DNA of 64,000 bases, taken from contig OZ024823.1 in NCBI GenBank assembly GCA_964016985.1, positions 134,622,112 through 134,686,111 of the forward strand, read 5' to 3'. This DNA is from Anodontia alba (lineage: Eukaryota; Mollusca; Bivalvia; Lucinida; Lucinidae). The notes under the pieces were generated by a model. It saw only the letters and a program-made list of their open reading frames with translations. It was not told the DNA's origin and did no database searches. This document shows, piece by piece, positions 42,572 through 54,480 of this stretch (position 1 is its first letter; every line of letters starts with the position of its first letter). The position numbers and the translations under genes were made by a program.

Positions 42572-43564
42572 GAAAAAAAAATGTATACCCCTGTAAACCC
42601 CAGTTTTACTATATAAAAGTAGGGTTTAAGGGGGTCAGAATTATATAAGCGTGTTTTTGTGATATAAACAAAAGATATATTGATATTTTTCTTATTTGTC
42701 CATGAAAACATATAATGTTAGTATTCATAAGAAGCACCTCACCAAGACTTTTCTGATGGCTTACATAACATATGTTTTTTATGGACAAATAATAAAAATA
42801 TTACCTGGATACTCCTGTCTGTAGCTATGGTTTATGTAATATGATTATCATGTCATGTTGCACGAATAAGAGAAAAGAGCATACATAGGGTTGTGGATTT
42901 ATCAAATTTTATTACTTGTCCACGGACAAGTAAATGATCAAAATCCACTTGTTCAGCCAAGATTTTCCTGCCCAAAAATTGACATTTTTCTTTTTTTCTC
43001 CAAGAAACATATTGTGGGTACTCATTAAAAGCACCTCTGTGAGTCACTTCTAATGATTATCCACAACATATGTTTTCTTTGAGAAATAAGAAAAAAAATT
43101 ATCCCATAATCTGGATACTCTTCTTAGCTAGAGCTATGAAGTCCTTTTCCCAGGACAAGTAAACTTGAAAGTCTTTACTTGTTCTCAGAGAAATAGGACA
43201 AGCTGGACAAGTCCCAGATCTGACTGGAGTTGTGTTGTAATAGTTTAGTTGGATTCATTTTGGTGCATACAGAATCTCAAGATAGTCACTTGTATAAATC
43301 TTCATGTTTTTATCAATCAATCAAGCAGATTTTTAACGTAGCCGGGCAACAAAGTCAAATAGGGCTACATCTCTTCATGTTTTATTTGTTCCCTAAATCC
43401 TAAAAGGGCCATTCAAAATTGTAGCAGACAATATTCTAAAATATTTTGTTTTTATTTTTCAGAGAAAATAAGGCCTGATGATTCATGTGCCTTGTCAAGC
43501 CTTTTTTTCTCTGAAAATATTAAAAAAAAAATATCTGAGAATGTCATCTGCTGGTGTTGTGACT

Positions 43565-43800
43565 GGTGCTTGAAGGAGACATAATACATTTTGTAGATTT
43601 TCAGCCATTTTCTACATGGGAGCTAACTTTTGTTAGCTTTCCTTCATAACAAGACCCGCTTCTGAAAAGGGGTCTACTCTAAAAGGAAAGAATTTGCTCC
43701 CAAGCCTTTAGAGAAGACCCCTTTCAGAAGGGAGGCAAAAACAGTTTTACAGAGTTGCCTTCCCTGAAAGTATCAAGTCCTCTTAAGGAGTTTATTGTAT
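43565..43800. repeat. Second GAAAAGGGGTCTACT hairpin element
   Basis: Matches 24930-25145; the pair GCTTCTGAAAAGGGGTC/GACCCCTTTCAGAAGG is better preserved here. Confidence 0.7.
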
Positions 43801-44018
43801 TTACTCTAAATATTGGAACACTTAACTAATTATCATACTTGTCCTATAATCTGTAAAAGTCTGTTCCACTACCAGTCCTGTTGATGAGTTTAAAATATTG
43901 CTGGACAAGTGGCAAACAGTGTAGACCCTGATCAGATGCCACATTCTGTGGCATCTGATCTGGGTCTACACTTTTTGCTAAGGCCTATCTCTTCCAACAC
44001 TTAGGGTTATTATGGTAC
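43797..44018. repeat. Composite element with best-preserved GATCAG hairpin core
   Basis: Core 43913-43982: GGCAAACAGTGTAGACCCTG, ATCAGATGCCACATTC, TGTGGCATCTGATCTGGGTC, TACACTTTTTGC. Outer ends TTTACTCTAAATATTGG and CCAACACTTAGGGTTATTAT are inverted. I count more than twenty such hairpins in the window: 14611, 14972, 17251, 18862, 19637, 24158, 26726, 28614, 30670, 32060, 34401, 35831, 43913, 46686, 47556, 54503, 57946, 59388, 63708 plus variants at 27700, 29573, 39540, 46150 and 48590. Confidence 0.85.
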
Positions 44019-44338
44019 CTTCATCCTTCTGAAGATAAATCTTGTGGTTGGCAAATCAGTGATTCTTGTCCTATTTTTCTATAAGTCCATGTAATTATAT
44101 GATATATCTTGACTCGCAATGGCTCAAATAGATGCTCTACATATTTGATACAAAAATACACTGTGGTCTATCTACAATTTCTGTTTTGTCGCTGAAAACA
44201 GTATTACAGTAAACAAATGGAGTCCTGGACTTATGGGATTTTGCAAGTTTTCTATTGCCTAAATCTTACATTTGAATACAAATTATCATTTGTGCAATAA
44301 TTTCATCTTGAGTAATAAGTGTTTATGTTTTTATCAGC

Positions 44339-44441
44339 TAATTATGGAGAATTCATCTTTCCGGTTTCGTCAGGAAGCAAGAACATTTCATGACCAAACA
44401 GGAATTAGCAATTTCTTGTCTAACTATGATTATGTGATACT
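44339..44441 (+). CDS. Candidate exon of an unidentified + strand gene (first of two)
   Basis: Acceptor TTTTTATCAG, 103-nt open frame reading IMENSSFRFRQEARTFHDQT and GISNFLSNYDYVI, donor CT/GTAAGT. Its phase-2 end joins the next candidate exon after a 149-bp intron. The composition is protein-like and no repeat family covers it. I do not recognise the protein. Its entry phase does not match the phase-2 donor of vasohibin exon 9, so it is unlikely to be an alternative vasohibin end. Confidence 0.5.
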
Positions 44442-44590
44442 GTAAGTAGAATGCCCTTTTCATAATATGATCTGAAAATTTGACAATTAAATAACTATTT
44501 TATAATCAAAAACAATCAGAACTAAGTGTTTCAGTTTCCTTATCTTCCTGTCATTATGAAATGTTTTTTTTACCTCAACACCTGTTTCAG

Positions 44591-44677
44591 GAATGAAACA
44601 GAAGTAGCCAGTGTTGATAGACCACAGTTAAATTACAAACATTGCTTCACTCTTGTTGGAGCATTAGTCTATTTTAG
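44591..44677 (+). CDS. Candidate exon of an unidentified + strand gene (second of two)
   Basis: Acceptor CCTGTTTCAG; the frame continues NETEVASVDRPQLNYKHCFT and LVGALVYF, 87 nt, donor AG/GTCAGT (phase 2). The final FTLVGALVYF is hydrophobic and could begin a membrane segment or core strand. I could not find the next exon with confidence. The alternative is a chance open frame with good splice words. Confidence 0.5.
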
Positions 44678-44876
44678 GTCAGTAGTTAGTCATATTATAT
44701 TTTAACCCTTGGTATACAAAATGCAAAATTTAGCAGACAAGAAATTAGTGGTATTTTCTTCTATTTTTTGTTTTTTATGAAAAAAAAAACAACAAAAAAA
44801 CAACAACTACAAAAAACAACAACAACAAAAAACTCAATGGGAGAAAAATTATATAAATGAATAAATATCATATTTG

Positions 44877-45222
44877 ACCTAATTACTGCACATACCCCTA
44901 TAAGTACACAATCAAGCAATTTGGTAGTCTTCAGATTACAGCCAGTGTACTTCTTGTCTACTTCTTTATGAAAGCATAAGTTGTGGGTACCCATTTGAAT
45001 TGCATTGACAAAGCCATTCAAATGAGTACCCACTACATATGCTTTTATAAAGAAAATCAGCAAAAAAAGCAACACAAAAATATTGCATATAAGCATCATT
45101 TGATAAGCCCTTCGCTGATCTTTTAAAGAGAAAGTATAGGTAGTTACATATTTTATGACAAGATTTCCCAGTATTTTTGAAGAACCTAAGCGCACAGTAT
45201 GTTTATAAGGTCAAACATGGTA
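44877..45222. mobile_element. Second copy of the CATATTTGACCTA MITE
   Basis: CATATTTGACCTAATTACTG and CCCCTATAAGTACACA at left, GCGCACAGTATGTTTATAAG and GGTCAAACATGG at right. The centre GTGGGTACCCATTTGAATTG / CATTCAAATGAGTACCCAC is an inverted pair. Confidence 0.75.
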
Positions 45223-45796
45223 ATCATGTTGGAGTTCTCCTTAGGCCAGTACACATGAACTGCTGAGTACTATAAGGTGACGGTTCACATGAAATGGCAA
45301 ACTTTTCTTTGAGGTGGGTGGGGTGATATTTTAGAAATGTTTAAGTGCCTATGATATTGCATCAAATAAGCAAAGTATTTTGATATTCTTAATACAGAGT
45401 CTTTAAATATCAGTGTTGGCTAAATGAATTTGTTGAGAGGAATATAGAAAAATGGAAATATTGAGGGCATATTTCATTGTAGCTTTTGAAGTGTTTTTAA
45501 CATATCACACTTTTTCTATTTTTAAATATATCACATTTTTATTTATTTTCAAATATATCACATTTTTATATCTTTATTTTGTTATTGTTATTTCTATAAA
45601 ACCGATACCAAGGAAATCTTTTTCTTTGTGTCAGGTCTAAAAACAGCTCCAGATAAAGCATTTATATGGCCAAGAATTATTGATATTTTTCTTATTTGTT
45701 CACAGGAACATACATTGTGCGTACTCATTAAAGAGCCTCACCAAGGCACAACATATATTTTCATGGAAAAATAAGAAAAGTATTTATCTGAATACT

Positions 45797-45969
45797 TTTT
45801 TTTTTTTTTTGATTTGGGTTTTACGGCCCTTTCAAGAATATTTCACTTATATCGAGCCGATCATTCATCGAAGGTGGGCGAAAACCGGAGTACCCGGAGA
45901 AAAACCACCTGACCATCCGTAAGCAGAACTTGGCTTTCCCACATATGACCTGAGCTGGGCTCGAACCAC
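45797..45969 (-). mobile_element. Second SINE family, 5'-truncated, with 15-bp target duplication
   Basis: Flanked by ATTTATCTGAATACT at 45782-45796 and 45970-45984. On the minus strand it begins at a B-box GTGGTTCGAGCCC, has a body containing TTTTTCTCCGGGTACTCCGG, and ends GGCCGTAAAACCC plus a ~16-base A tail. The 3' word GGCCGTAAAACC is shared with the other SINE family in the window although the bodies differ. Confidence 0.88.
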
Positions 45970-46394
45970 ATTTATCTGAATACTCATTTTATCTGGAGGT
46001 AAGAACTTTTGACAGAATTTGGTTTGAATTCCTAGTTCTGTCTCGTAAGAAAGTTTGAAAGGTAAACTTGTTTTCTTGACTTGGGTGCTCTTTCCTATAG
46101 TTTTATCCATGTATTACAAATTATCATATGGACCATGTAAAAACGTGTCTTCAGGCATATGCGGACAGCAAAGTCTCAGATCAGTCTGGGTACCAGTGCA
46201 GTCTGATCAGGACCTTTGCTGTCCACTAACAGAATCATTGGACACTATAGAATGAATCAATGGGGCATAAATGCCTGGATAAGACTTTGGGCATGCGTGT
46301 GATGAATCTGAATCTATGCATTTTGTGCATGCTAGAAGACACGTTTTTGCTTGGTGCAGTCCATATTTACCCTAAATATTCATACAGACATGCC

Positions 46395-46607
46395 TGAACA
46401 AATCAGATCAAGTCTCAGTTGTTCAAAGCATTGTTAATGTTGTAACAAAGGTATTTTCGAATACATTGATGTTTTTGCTGTAAAAATGTGAAAAGCTACT
46501 CAATTTTTTTCTGCAAAAAATATCAATGTATTTGCCATATTTCAAGATAGAAATTTTAACGTCACGTTAGCTAACAACTTTGTTAAGTTTTGAACAACTG
46601 GGCCTTG
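46395..46607. mobile_element. CAGTTGTTCAAA palindromic MITE, divergent copy
   Basis: CTCAGTTGTTCAAAGCATTG at left and TTTTGAACAACTGGGCC at right; inner pair GTGAAAAGCTACTC and flanking TATTGAT words. Better copies at 50869-51107 and 56629-56872. Confidence 0.75.
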
Positions 46608-46968
46608 ACTGCTAAATAAGCAGTTTTGACCTGGATCTGTATTGCTTGTTATCAGCCAATTATCTTAGACACCTCACTAGGTAGGCAAACAGTGAACCCT
46701 GATCAGGTACCATATTCTGTGACATCTGATCTGAATATACACAGTTTTCTCAAGCCTGTCTGTCCCAGTACTTAGTTATTTTAGTACATCATGTTTTGTG
46801 TTTGTACTTAGCATTTATACTAAATACCTTAATAATATGCACCTCCTCTTTTTACATACATGTACATGTAGATGTTTATAAATTGTTGCATTTTTGATAG
46901 AATTTATGTTGTTGTGATTATATATAGAGCTATAAGAATTTTTCTTAAACCTGCCATATTTTTGTTTT

Positions 46969-47157
46969 TTGTTTGTTACTTTTATATTACTGTGTGTAAA
47001 GAATAACACTTCAGTGTTGAAATATCTAATGGGGGAGGTGCAGCATCATGACAAAATTTTGAAACTTCTAACACACCATTGTTCAGAATGTCACAGACAC
47101 AACTGTTACAGTCCTACCCAGACATTACTATGTAAGCACCCAGACATTACTATGTAA
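46969..47157 (+). other. Unassigned open frame, possible terminal exon
   Basis: The frame after about 46999 reads NNTSVLKYLMGEVQHHDKIL, KLLTHHCSECHRHNCYSPTQ and then a stop; a 22-bp tandem duplication (ACCCAGACATTACTATGTAA twice, 47118-47157) creates the end. A GTAAAG just upstream could act as an acceptor, but its phase does not fit the candidate exon at 44591. Probably chance. Confidence 0.2.
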
Positions 47158-47516
47158 GCCAAATCTACCTTTGTAAGTTCAACATCTCAAACCATACTCC
47201 CAAACAGTAGCATGTGAAATAGCTCCAGATAAGGCTAACAGTCATCCGAAAAAAAAAATAGGTTTCTTATTTCTCAGCAAAAATATAGGTGTAGTACTCA
47301 TTAGAAGTGCCTCACTGATATATGTTTTTGTGAAGAAATAGAATACTACGAGTACTTTTCTGTGAAAAATAAGTTTTATCTAAATCTATGATAATGATGA
47401 TTTCAAGAGCTGATCTAGATCAGTCTGTATCATAATTCTACATTAGATGTTTTTCATCCAAAAAGTATTGATAATAATTTTCTTATTTCTCCATGAAAAC
47501 GTATGCTTTGGATTCT

Positions 47517-47680
47517 TAACCCTAGTCCTACTGACCCAGACATACCCTGCCTTTGCAAACTGTAGATTCAGATCAGTTGGCTTCTGAAGCCAACTAATCT
47601 GGATCTGCACTGTTTGCCATTAAGTATGTGAATTTATACCAACAATCATCTTAATTTATTCAGCCTGACAAGGGTTAACA
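47517..47680. repeat. Composite hairpin repeat (GTTGGCTTC type, shortened loop)
   Basis: CCTTTGCAAACTGTAGATTC, inner arms GTTGGCTTC/GAAGCCAAC, TAATCTGGATCTGCACTGTT, then ATCTTAATTTATTCAGCCTG. Confidence 0.8.
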
Positions 47681-47895
47681 GAGGTGCCTCACCTACTAAT
47701 GAGTACCAAGAACATATATTTCCATGGAGAAATATGAAAATTGTTTGTCTGGACTGCATATTTATTGTTTTGTCTGGGTCTGTATTCTAAGTTGGTCTCC
47801 AAGATCTCTCTCCTATTGCCAACTGTGATAAATAGTTTAATAAACTGATGATAAGATCATTTGGCTTTCATTTTTATTTTATGCACCTGTCTATA

Positions 47896-48547
47896 CAGTC
47901 GACTCTCGTTTTCTCAACTTTGCTTATCTGGAATAACTGCTTATCTTGAAGTGATTTGTTTGTGTTGAGGTTTTACGGCCCGGTCAACCCAATGGGGTCA
48001 TGTTGAGCGCGGTCAGTTTACCTAACCACACATTTACTTGGCAGGCTTAGTCCTCTAAGCGGTTAACCAGTATTGTGCACATTCTTTCGCCAGAAACTGA
48101 CAACTGCCCTTCTTGAATCAGCGGAAGGGAGAGAATGACCGTAGAAAATATTTCATGATCAATCTCCACGAAAGAATGTTGCCGACCTCAGCGGGGGTTG
48201 AACCCGCGACCTCCTGGTCTCCAGTCGGATGGCGCATCCAACTGAGCCACCGAGGCCGGCTAATCTTGAAGTGAAAATCTGGTCCCTGCTTTAACATGGA
48301 ATTCTAACAATAGGTAACAAAATATTGTGGAAAAGAGGAGAAATTGCTCCTAAGGAGCAATTTCTCCTCTTTTCCACAATATTTTCAATATATCACTAAC
48401 TTCATGAGTCAAATTACTTATTCATTTGTTAAATGTGATTGTTCGATTTATTTTTTCCTCAATTCTGCAAATCTGGTACGTCGAGGTACGGCTATCTCGA
48501 AGTATTTCAGAAAGGCCCTTGGACTTCGAGATAACGAGAGTCAACTG
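47896..48547. mobile_element. Pogo/Tigger-like MITE interrupted by a SINE
   Basis: Left CAGTCGACTCTCGTTTTCTC, right ATAACGAGAGTCAACTG, flanked by TA (47894-47895, 48548-48549). Without the SINE and one target copy the MITE is about 332 bp. Its centre is a long perfect hairpin: GAGGAGAAATTGCTCC / GGAGCAATTTCTCCTC within a 30-bp inverted pair. Confidence 0.88.
47955..48262 (-). mobile_element. tRNA-derived SINE inserted in the MITE
   Basis: 308 bp, flanked by the 12-bp target duplication ATCTTGAAGTGA (47943-47954 and 48263-48274). Minus-strand head GCCGGCCTCGGTGGCTCAGT, B-box GGTTCAACCCC, tail GGCCGTAAAACCTCAACACA. The insertion postdates the MITE. Confidence 0.93.
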
Positions 48548-49299
48548 TATTTGGGCTGCACCATGTAAAAACGTGTCTTTGGGCGTATGTGGACAGCAAA
48601 GGCCCAGATTAGCTGGTGCATCCAGGCAGTCTGATCCAGGCCTTCACCATCTACTAGCAGAATCATTAGGTGTTACAGAATGTAAAGCCCAGATGATACT
48701 TTGCACAGGTGCACAGGATGAGTTGAATTAGTGCATGTTCAAAGACACTTTTGCCCTTTACGCTGCCCATTTACAATATCCAGTTCTTCAGATAGATGAT
48801 TTTGCAATACAATACAAAAAAAGAATAAATTTGCCTGAAATATTGGAAGTAAGTTGCCCGAAGTACAGTAATAACTCTAAATATTGGGCAGTGTCTGTTC
48901 AGGATCTACACTGTGTGCCTCTCATCCAGCACTACTTTAGACACATCAACAGTAAAAATGACTTTTTTCATATTTTAAGACAAGTATGGAAAGGAGTTAA
49001 GGTGTCCCAATACTTAGGGTAAATACGGTATTGGAATAGACATCCTGAAGAAATTGAATACCCAAATCAGACACCAACTTGTATGATCAGAGTCTACATT
49101 GCCACTCATCCCAAAGATGTTAGACACATAGAAAGGTAGTAAAATGGGACTTGTTGTTCATTGACAAACAAAACTTTTGTCATGTCTGGATATCCACCCA
49201 ACACACTTCCATTGTAGATCTGTATCTTGTGAAAAAATTGATCATTACTGATCAAATTTTGACTGGTGCAGATGTTCCAAACTGGGACTGTTACCTAGT

Positions 49300-49945
49300 T
49301 TTTATTCCCCGCCACATAATAATGGCAGGGTATTATGGTATCACGTTGGCTGTATTTTCATTTCCAGATAATAACGTAAATAATTGTCAATGGATTTTCG
49401 CCAAACTTGGTGTGTGCTTTGATATTGTGGAGACCTGGTTTGGGATTGTTAATGGACAAATTTCGTCAATTTTTGACAGTTATCTGCCCGTGATATGTCC
49501 AAATCTTCATTTCTGGATGACAACTTTAGTAAATGTCAGTGGATTTTCACCAAACTTGGTGTTCATTGATATTGTGAAGATCTGGTTTGGGATTGCTGAT
49601 GGGCAAATTTCGTCAATTTTTTACAGTCATCTTCATTTCTGGATAATAACTAGTACATATCAATGGATTTTCACCAAACTTGGTATATGCATTGTATTGA
49701 TATTGTGGTGATCTGCTTTAAGATTGATAATGGGCAAATCATCAATTTTTGACTGAATTATCTGCCCACAGTACATCCATATTTTACTTTCAGGACAATA
49801 ACGAGTAAATCTCAATGGTTTTTCACAAACTTGATATGTGCAATGATGTTGTGGAGATTGACTAGGGATTGCTCATGGGCAAACTTTGTCAATTTTAGAC
49901 AGAGTTATCTGCCCGCAACATGACAATGGCGGGGTATTATCATTT
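49300..49945. repeat. Tandem array capped by CCCCGCCAC hairpins
   Basis: Left cap TTCCCCGCCACATAATAATG / GGCAGGGTATTATGG; units share CAATGGATTTTCGCCAAACT, ATTGTGGAGACCTGGTTTGG and ATGGGCAAATTTCGTCAATT; right end ACATGACAATGGCGGGGTAT. It is the reverse orientation of the arrays at 25790 and 57130. A long frame (49151-49711) through it is only the array read in phase. Confidence 0.85.
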
Positions 49946-50339
49946 CACATTTTATTTCATTTTTTTTGGCGAGTTTTCAACAAGGTTATGGCCCTTGAAA
50001 AGTGTCAGAAAATTATTTCTGTTCGATATCTTTAGAAAGAATCAATAGATTTATCTTATTCTGCATATGCAATGATGCTGATCAGTTCTATGTTGATCAG
50101 TTGTTATTTTGCATTTATCACCACATTTCAGTACAGTTTCATCTCCTGAATCAAGGAAATGGTTCTCACTCATTATCTTCAGAAACAATCAATGGATTTT
50201 GGTCAAACACTGTTGCTGGCCAGACCTAAAATGAGACTAAACCTCCTGATTAGTTAGAACTCAGTATCTTTAGTGGATTGGACTTTTTTTGTCAAATTTG
50301 GCATCTGCACTGATGCCGACGTCTGAATTGGGATTAGCT

Positions 50340-50868
50340 TCCTTAAATGTTAAAAAGTGATGATTTGTTTTGTTTATATCATGGGCAAGCAAAAATGGAT
50401 GCAATGTATGAATGTCATGACATTACATAGACGTTAATGCGACATTGTATAAATGTCATGGGCCTGCTGGGTATGCATCAGTACAGGGCTAGTCAGGTAT
50501 TTGAACTCTGCTGAATCTAAAAGCTAACAATGAAGACTCTGCACCAGAATGCAGAGATATGAAGGCTGTTCTGGGGGATTAACCTTTACCGTCTTGGTTA
50601 ATTTTATCAAGTCGTGGGCATTGTTTAAAGCATGGTAAGCACTGATTGTTTTACCTTTATATACATGATCAATACTTACCTTGTTGGTAAAATTGTTGAC
50701 AGACAACATTTTGATGCAATTTCATGCAAATTTGTCAAATTGTATTTTCTGGAAAAAATAACAATATGTCATCTGCTGAAGTTTATACACAAGTAAATAT
50801 CAAAATATTGTTTTGACTTTGAAAACTGAATACAACTGAATTAACGGTTCATTTGGCGCTCTGGGCCC
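50340..50868. other. Intergenic stretch without recognised genes
   Basis: Contains a short direct repeat of GAATGTCATGACATTA/AAATGTCATGGGC words at about 50410-50462 and a weak inverted pair TAACCTTTACCGTCTTGG / ACCTTGTTGGTAAAATTG. Nothing coding is supported. Confidence 0.45.
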
Positions 50869-51107
50869 AGTTGTTCAAAGCATCGTCAGCTTAATGAGCT
50901 CATTAGTGGTCAAAATGTTAACTGTTCTAGTAAGTACAATATCTAATTCACAGGTATTTTTGCTGAAATAATGTGAGCAGCTTTTGCAAATGCAAAAGCT
51001 ACTCACATTTTTTCAGCAAAAATATAAGCGTATTTGCTATATTTAATGATGAAAGTTTTAACGATACGGTAATTAACGACATCATTAGTTTTGAACAACT
51101 GGGCCCT
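50869..51107. mobile_element. CAGTTGTTCAAA palindromic MITE
   Basis: GGGCCCAGTTGTTCAAAGCA and TTTTGAACAACTGGGCCC are exact terminal inverses; the inner pair GTGAGCAGCTTTTGCA / TGCAAAAGCTACTCAC closes the centre. Confidence 0.9.
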
Positions 51108-51365
51108 GATCTTTGACTGGATTAAAAAAAAAAATACTATAAACAACTGCATATATAGTAGTCAAAATTTTATTTATCCATAAATATTACAAATCCCACA
51201 AACAAAGTACATGTCAGAGCTCAAGATAAGATTCTAGAAACTGTGTCTTGCCATAGAACCCTAAATATTCGGATACTATCACTTCAAATGTAACATAAAA
51301 TTTAAACTATAGTTCCGAGAATCAGATGTGTCGCCTGCTTAAACTACCAACCATTTTGTTAAGTA

Positions 51366-52851
51366 TACTGAAAGGAAAAAGAAATGCATAACTAAATTAA
51401 TTTAAGTATATTTCATGAAGAATAGTGTTTTAATTCAAACGACTTTTATTCCAAATTCATTTTTAAAGAAATTCTCGAAATTTCAATAGCACGTAATGCG
51501 AAATCAATGCACATTGTCTGTTTAATTACTCCAGGGTATGATGTGTCAAAATTAAAATCACAATTCAAAGTCAGTATTGTGTATGCTTGCCATTTGCGTG
51601 TGTTGCTTCATGTATCCTGTTAGCCATGGAATTGATGAGTGTGTTGATCTTTCTCAGAGGCATATGGTTCCACTCTTGCTGTAAAGCATCCGTCATTTCC
51701 TGGACATTTTTGGGAATGGGACATTGTGAGTGAATCCTTCTGTCAAGTTTGTCCCATAGGTGTTCTATGGGGGAAAAAAGTCAGGACTGTAAGGTGGCCA
51801 ATCAAGCGGAATTACATTCTGAGCTAAGAAGTCATGGCAAACTCGAGTAACATGCAGCCTGGCATTATCTTGTTGAAATGTCAGCTTGTGCTGCTGCACA
51901 AATGGAACCATGTTTGACAGAGAATTCTGTGTATTGAATGGCGTTTAAGTTTCCGTTGACCACAATTAGAGGCATTTTGAGTCCATGGGTAATGCTGCCC
52001 TACACCATTACCGAGCCACCATCAAATCTGTCAGTTTCCATGACGCAAGGGTCTGTGATTCGTTCGCGCCAACGTCAATAAAGTTTACGTCCGTCAGCAC
52101 GGTAAAGGTTGGACTCATCACTAAACAAGACTTGTCTCCACTGATGCATACGGAACTGACTAAGGCTGTAGTTGCAACCAGTTCAACCTATTCTGGCATC
52201 TTCTCTGCGTTAATGTAGTAAGGTCACCTGGCATTCAAGCCAACTTCCTTCAAACGGTTTCCCACAGTTTTGGGATGAATCCTGTTGTTGTGAGGTCCTG
52301 ATGTGTTTGCTGCTGTTTCCATCGCCGTCCTCAACCGGTCGCACGCTGATGTACCAAACGTATCCCATGACCTTGACATCTGGTTTCTCACAGGGAAGTC
52401 CACTAAGAGTTCTGTCCACTAACAGCCCTGTCGCACGTAAACGTTGCCAAAGTCGGCTGCCAGTTGATATGGCAACACCAAGCTGCCTAGCGACCTGTGA
52501 TAGTGTGAAACCTTGCATTAACAAGTGAACTGCATGTACTTTGTCTCTTTTGGGTAGCCGTGGCATTTCATGACATTACGAATCCAAACAAATTTTAATG
52601 GAATTGACTCAAACAATGTAAAGGATCTGTGATATGATTATTCACTGCGTAAAGTCTGCGGCTTGCGAATTGCAGGTGTTGAGGGTGAAAAGTGCTAATC
52701 AGTGGATTACGTGTGAAATTGTGACGGTTCAACATGTTGTTGCAATTTGTATACACAATATTAGTCTATGGGCAAATTTTAATTCCTCTGTTATTGGTAG
52801 TTAAACAATTACGCAAAATTAAAACCTTTGAGTTTCTTTTTCCTTTCAGTA
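51366..52851 (-). mobile_element. Tc1-like transposon, degraded
   Basis: Terminal inverted repeats TACTGAAAGGAAAAAGAAA (51366 on, and inverted at the right end to 52851), flanked by TA (51364-51365, 52852-52853); length 1486 bp. The transposase is on the minus strand: an N-terminal frame at 52566-52210 and catalytic remnants downstream in shifted frames. Confidence 0.9.
51560..52566 (-). pseudogene. Tc1-like transposase pseudogene
   Basis: Starts MPRLPKRDKVHAVHLLMQGF, then LSQVARQLGVAISTGSRLWQ, a helix-turn-helix DNA-binding domain. About 51870-51910 the minus strand reads LTFQQDNARLHVTRVCHDFL and then LDWPPYSPD, the second and third catalytic blocks of a DDE transposase, with SPD reading on into a frameshift. 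Several frame breaks lie between the two halves. Confidence 0.85.
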
Positions 52852-52854
52852 TAA

Positions 52855-53620
52855 ATAAAGGGCTATAATTTGACCAAAATTTTTTGGATGATTATTAAAA
52901 TCAAACTTGACCTGTATGTTGTAGTGATATACCATTCTGCAAACTTGGAATGATATCAATGCAGCCCTTCAAAAGTTAATGAGGGGAAACAATATCTTTA
53001 CCCTGTATTTTCCATCATCAAAAAACCTAAGTCAAAAAAGGGACAAAACTTGGCAAAAGGTTTGCGGATGATTACAAATATAAAACTTGATATGTATCTT
53101 ACAATGATATATCCTTTTGCAAGCTTCGAATGAAATCAATGCATCCCTGCAAAAGTTATTGAGTGGAAACCAATATCAACACAACAACAAAAACTACATC
53201 AAAAAAGGGCCATAACTTGGCCAAGAGTTTGCTGTTGATTAGCAATATACAACTTGGCCTGTATTTGACAATGATATACCCTTCTGCAAAATTCTGATGA
53301 AATCAATGCATTCCTTCAAAACTTATTGAATGGAAAACAATATCTTAACCCAGCAAAAAAAAAAAAAAAAACCCCAAAAAAAACCCAAAAAACTAAGTCA
53401 AAAATGGGCCATAACTCAGCCAAAATTTGGCAGATGATTACAAATATGGAACTTGCCCTGTATTTTACAATGATATAAACTTATGCAGACTTCGAATGAA
53501 ATCAATGCATACCTTCAAAAGTTATTGAGGGGAAATGAAAGTGTGACGACCACAGAGATGACACAGACGGACAACATGATCCTTATGTGTCTGCCATGCT
53601 ATGCAGGCAACACAATAATC
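52855..53620. repeat. Tandem array, ~170-bp units (about four and a half)
   Basis: Units share GGCCATAACTTGGCCAA, TGATTACAAATATAAAACTT, GACAATGATATACCCTTCTG, GAAATCAATGCATCCCTTC and GTTATTGAGTGGAAAC. Ends in ACACAGACGGACAACATG. An A-rich run lies at 53352-53390. Confidence 0.85.
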
Positions 53621-54480
53621 TGACTACCTGATGTTTTACAAATCTCTGAGTGAAATGAAAACAGTTGTGGAGACCCCATCATAGAAGGGGTAGATACAGG
53701 AAGATTTCTGAGGGGATTTGATTTGAATGAAATACAGTACTTATGGACAGGCCCCAGCAAAATGTACGCCCAGATTAGATGTGGCAGAATACAGCATCCA
53801 ATAGGGTCAACACCGTTTACCACTCACTCAGCAATTTTACACATATTCACAGGCAGTAAAATGGACTTGCTGAATAACAGTATATTAAGATAGTGGGTAA
53901 AGGGTGTGAATATTTATGCTAATACTGTATCCCATATTTACAAGTATGTTATCCGAAATTTATCAAATTTATTTAAAATTTCCCATGAAAATGAAATTCT
54001 GAGTCAAAGCAGGGTTCAACTTAACCTGCAAATCCCGCTCTGAATCAGCCCCTGCATATTGCTCCTTTATAAGTAGGATCTTGGTCTACAAAATTGTTCT
54101 GAATACTTACTGTAAATATAGTATATCTTTATGGAAATATACTTTCTCGATTTGAAATCTTGTAGGAAATTCTAAAACTCTCTGGGCAAATAGAGCACAC
54201 ATCAAACATTTTCTTACTTTTCCAAGAAAATGAGACTTGACTCTACAAAGTTTAATGGCAGTACAAACTAAATCTAAATACACAACTTCTCAGAAGCTCT
54301 GACAATATAGCAAAAACTTTTAAAAGGAAAGGCAAGGTCAACAAAGAATATAAATGAAATAAAAAAAAAAAATGGATCAAAGTTGGATGACAAATAAGAA
54401 AGCCATTAAGGCTTAAAGATATCAAAAATTTGCTTTCATTGGTGTCACCTCTTTAAATATTTAACCCATTTAAGCCTAGC
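53620..54480. other. Intergenic stretch, no gene seen
   Basis: No conserved frame or clear repeat. A 10-A run lies at about 54361-54371. Confidence 0.5.

Noticed and set aside
44761..45195. 144-residue minus-strand frame
   Set aside because: Crosses an A-rich run and the MITE at 44877-45222; not a gene.
49151..49711. 186-residue open frame
   Set aside because: Covers the capped tandem array; the repeated FTKLG/IDIVEIWFGIANGQI-like peptide recurs in every such array in the window and on either strand.
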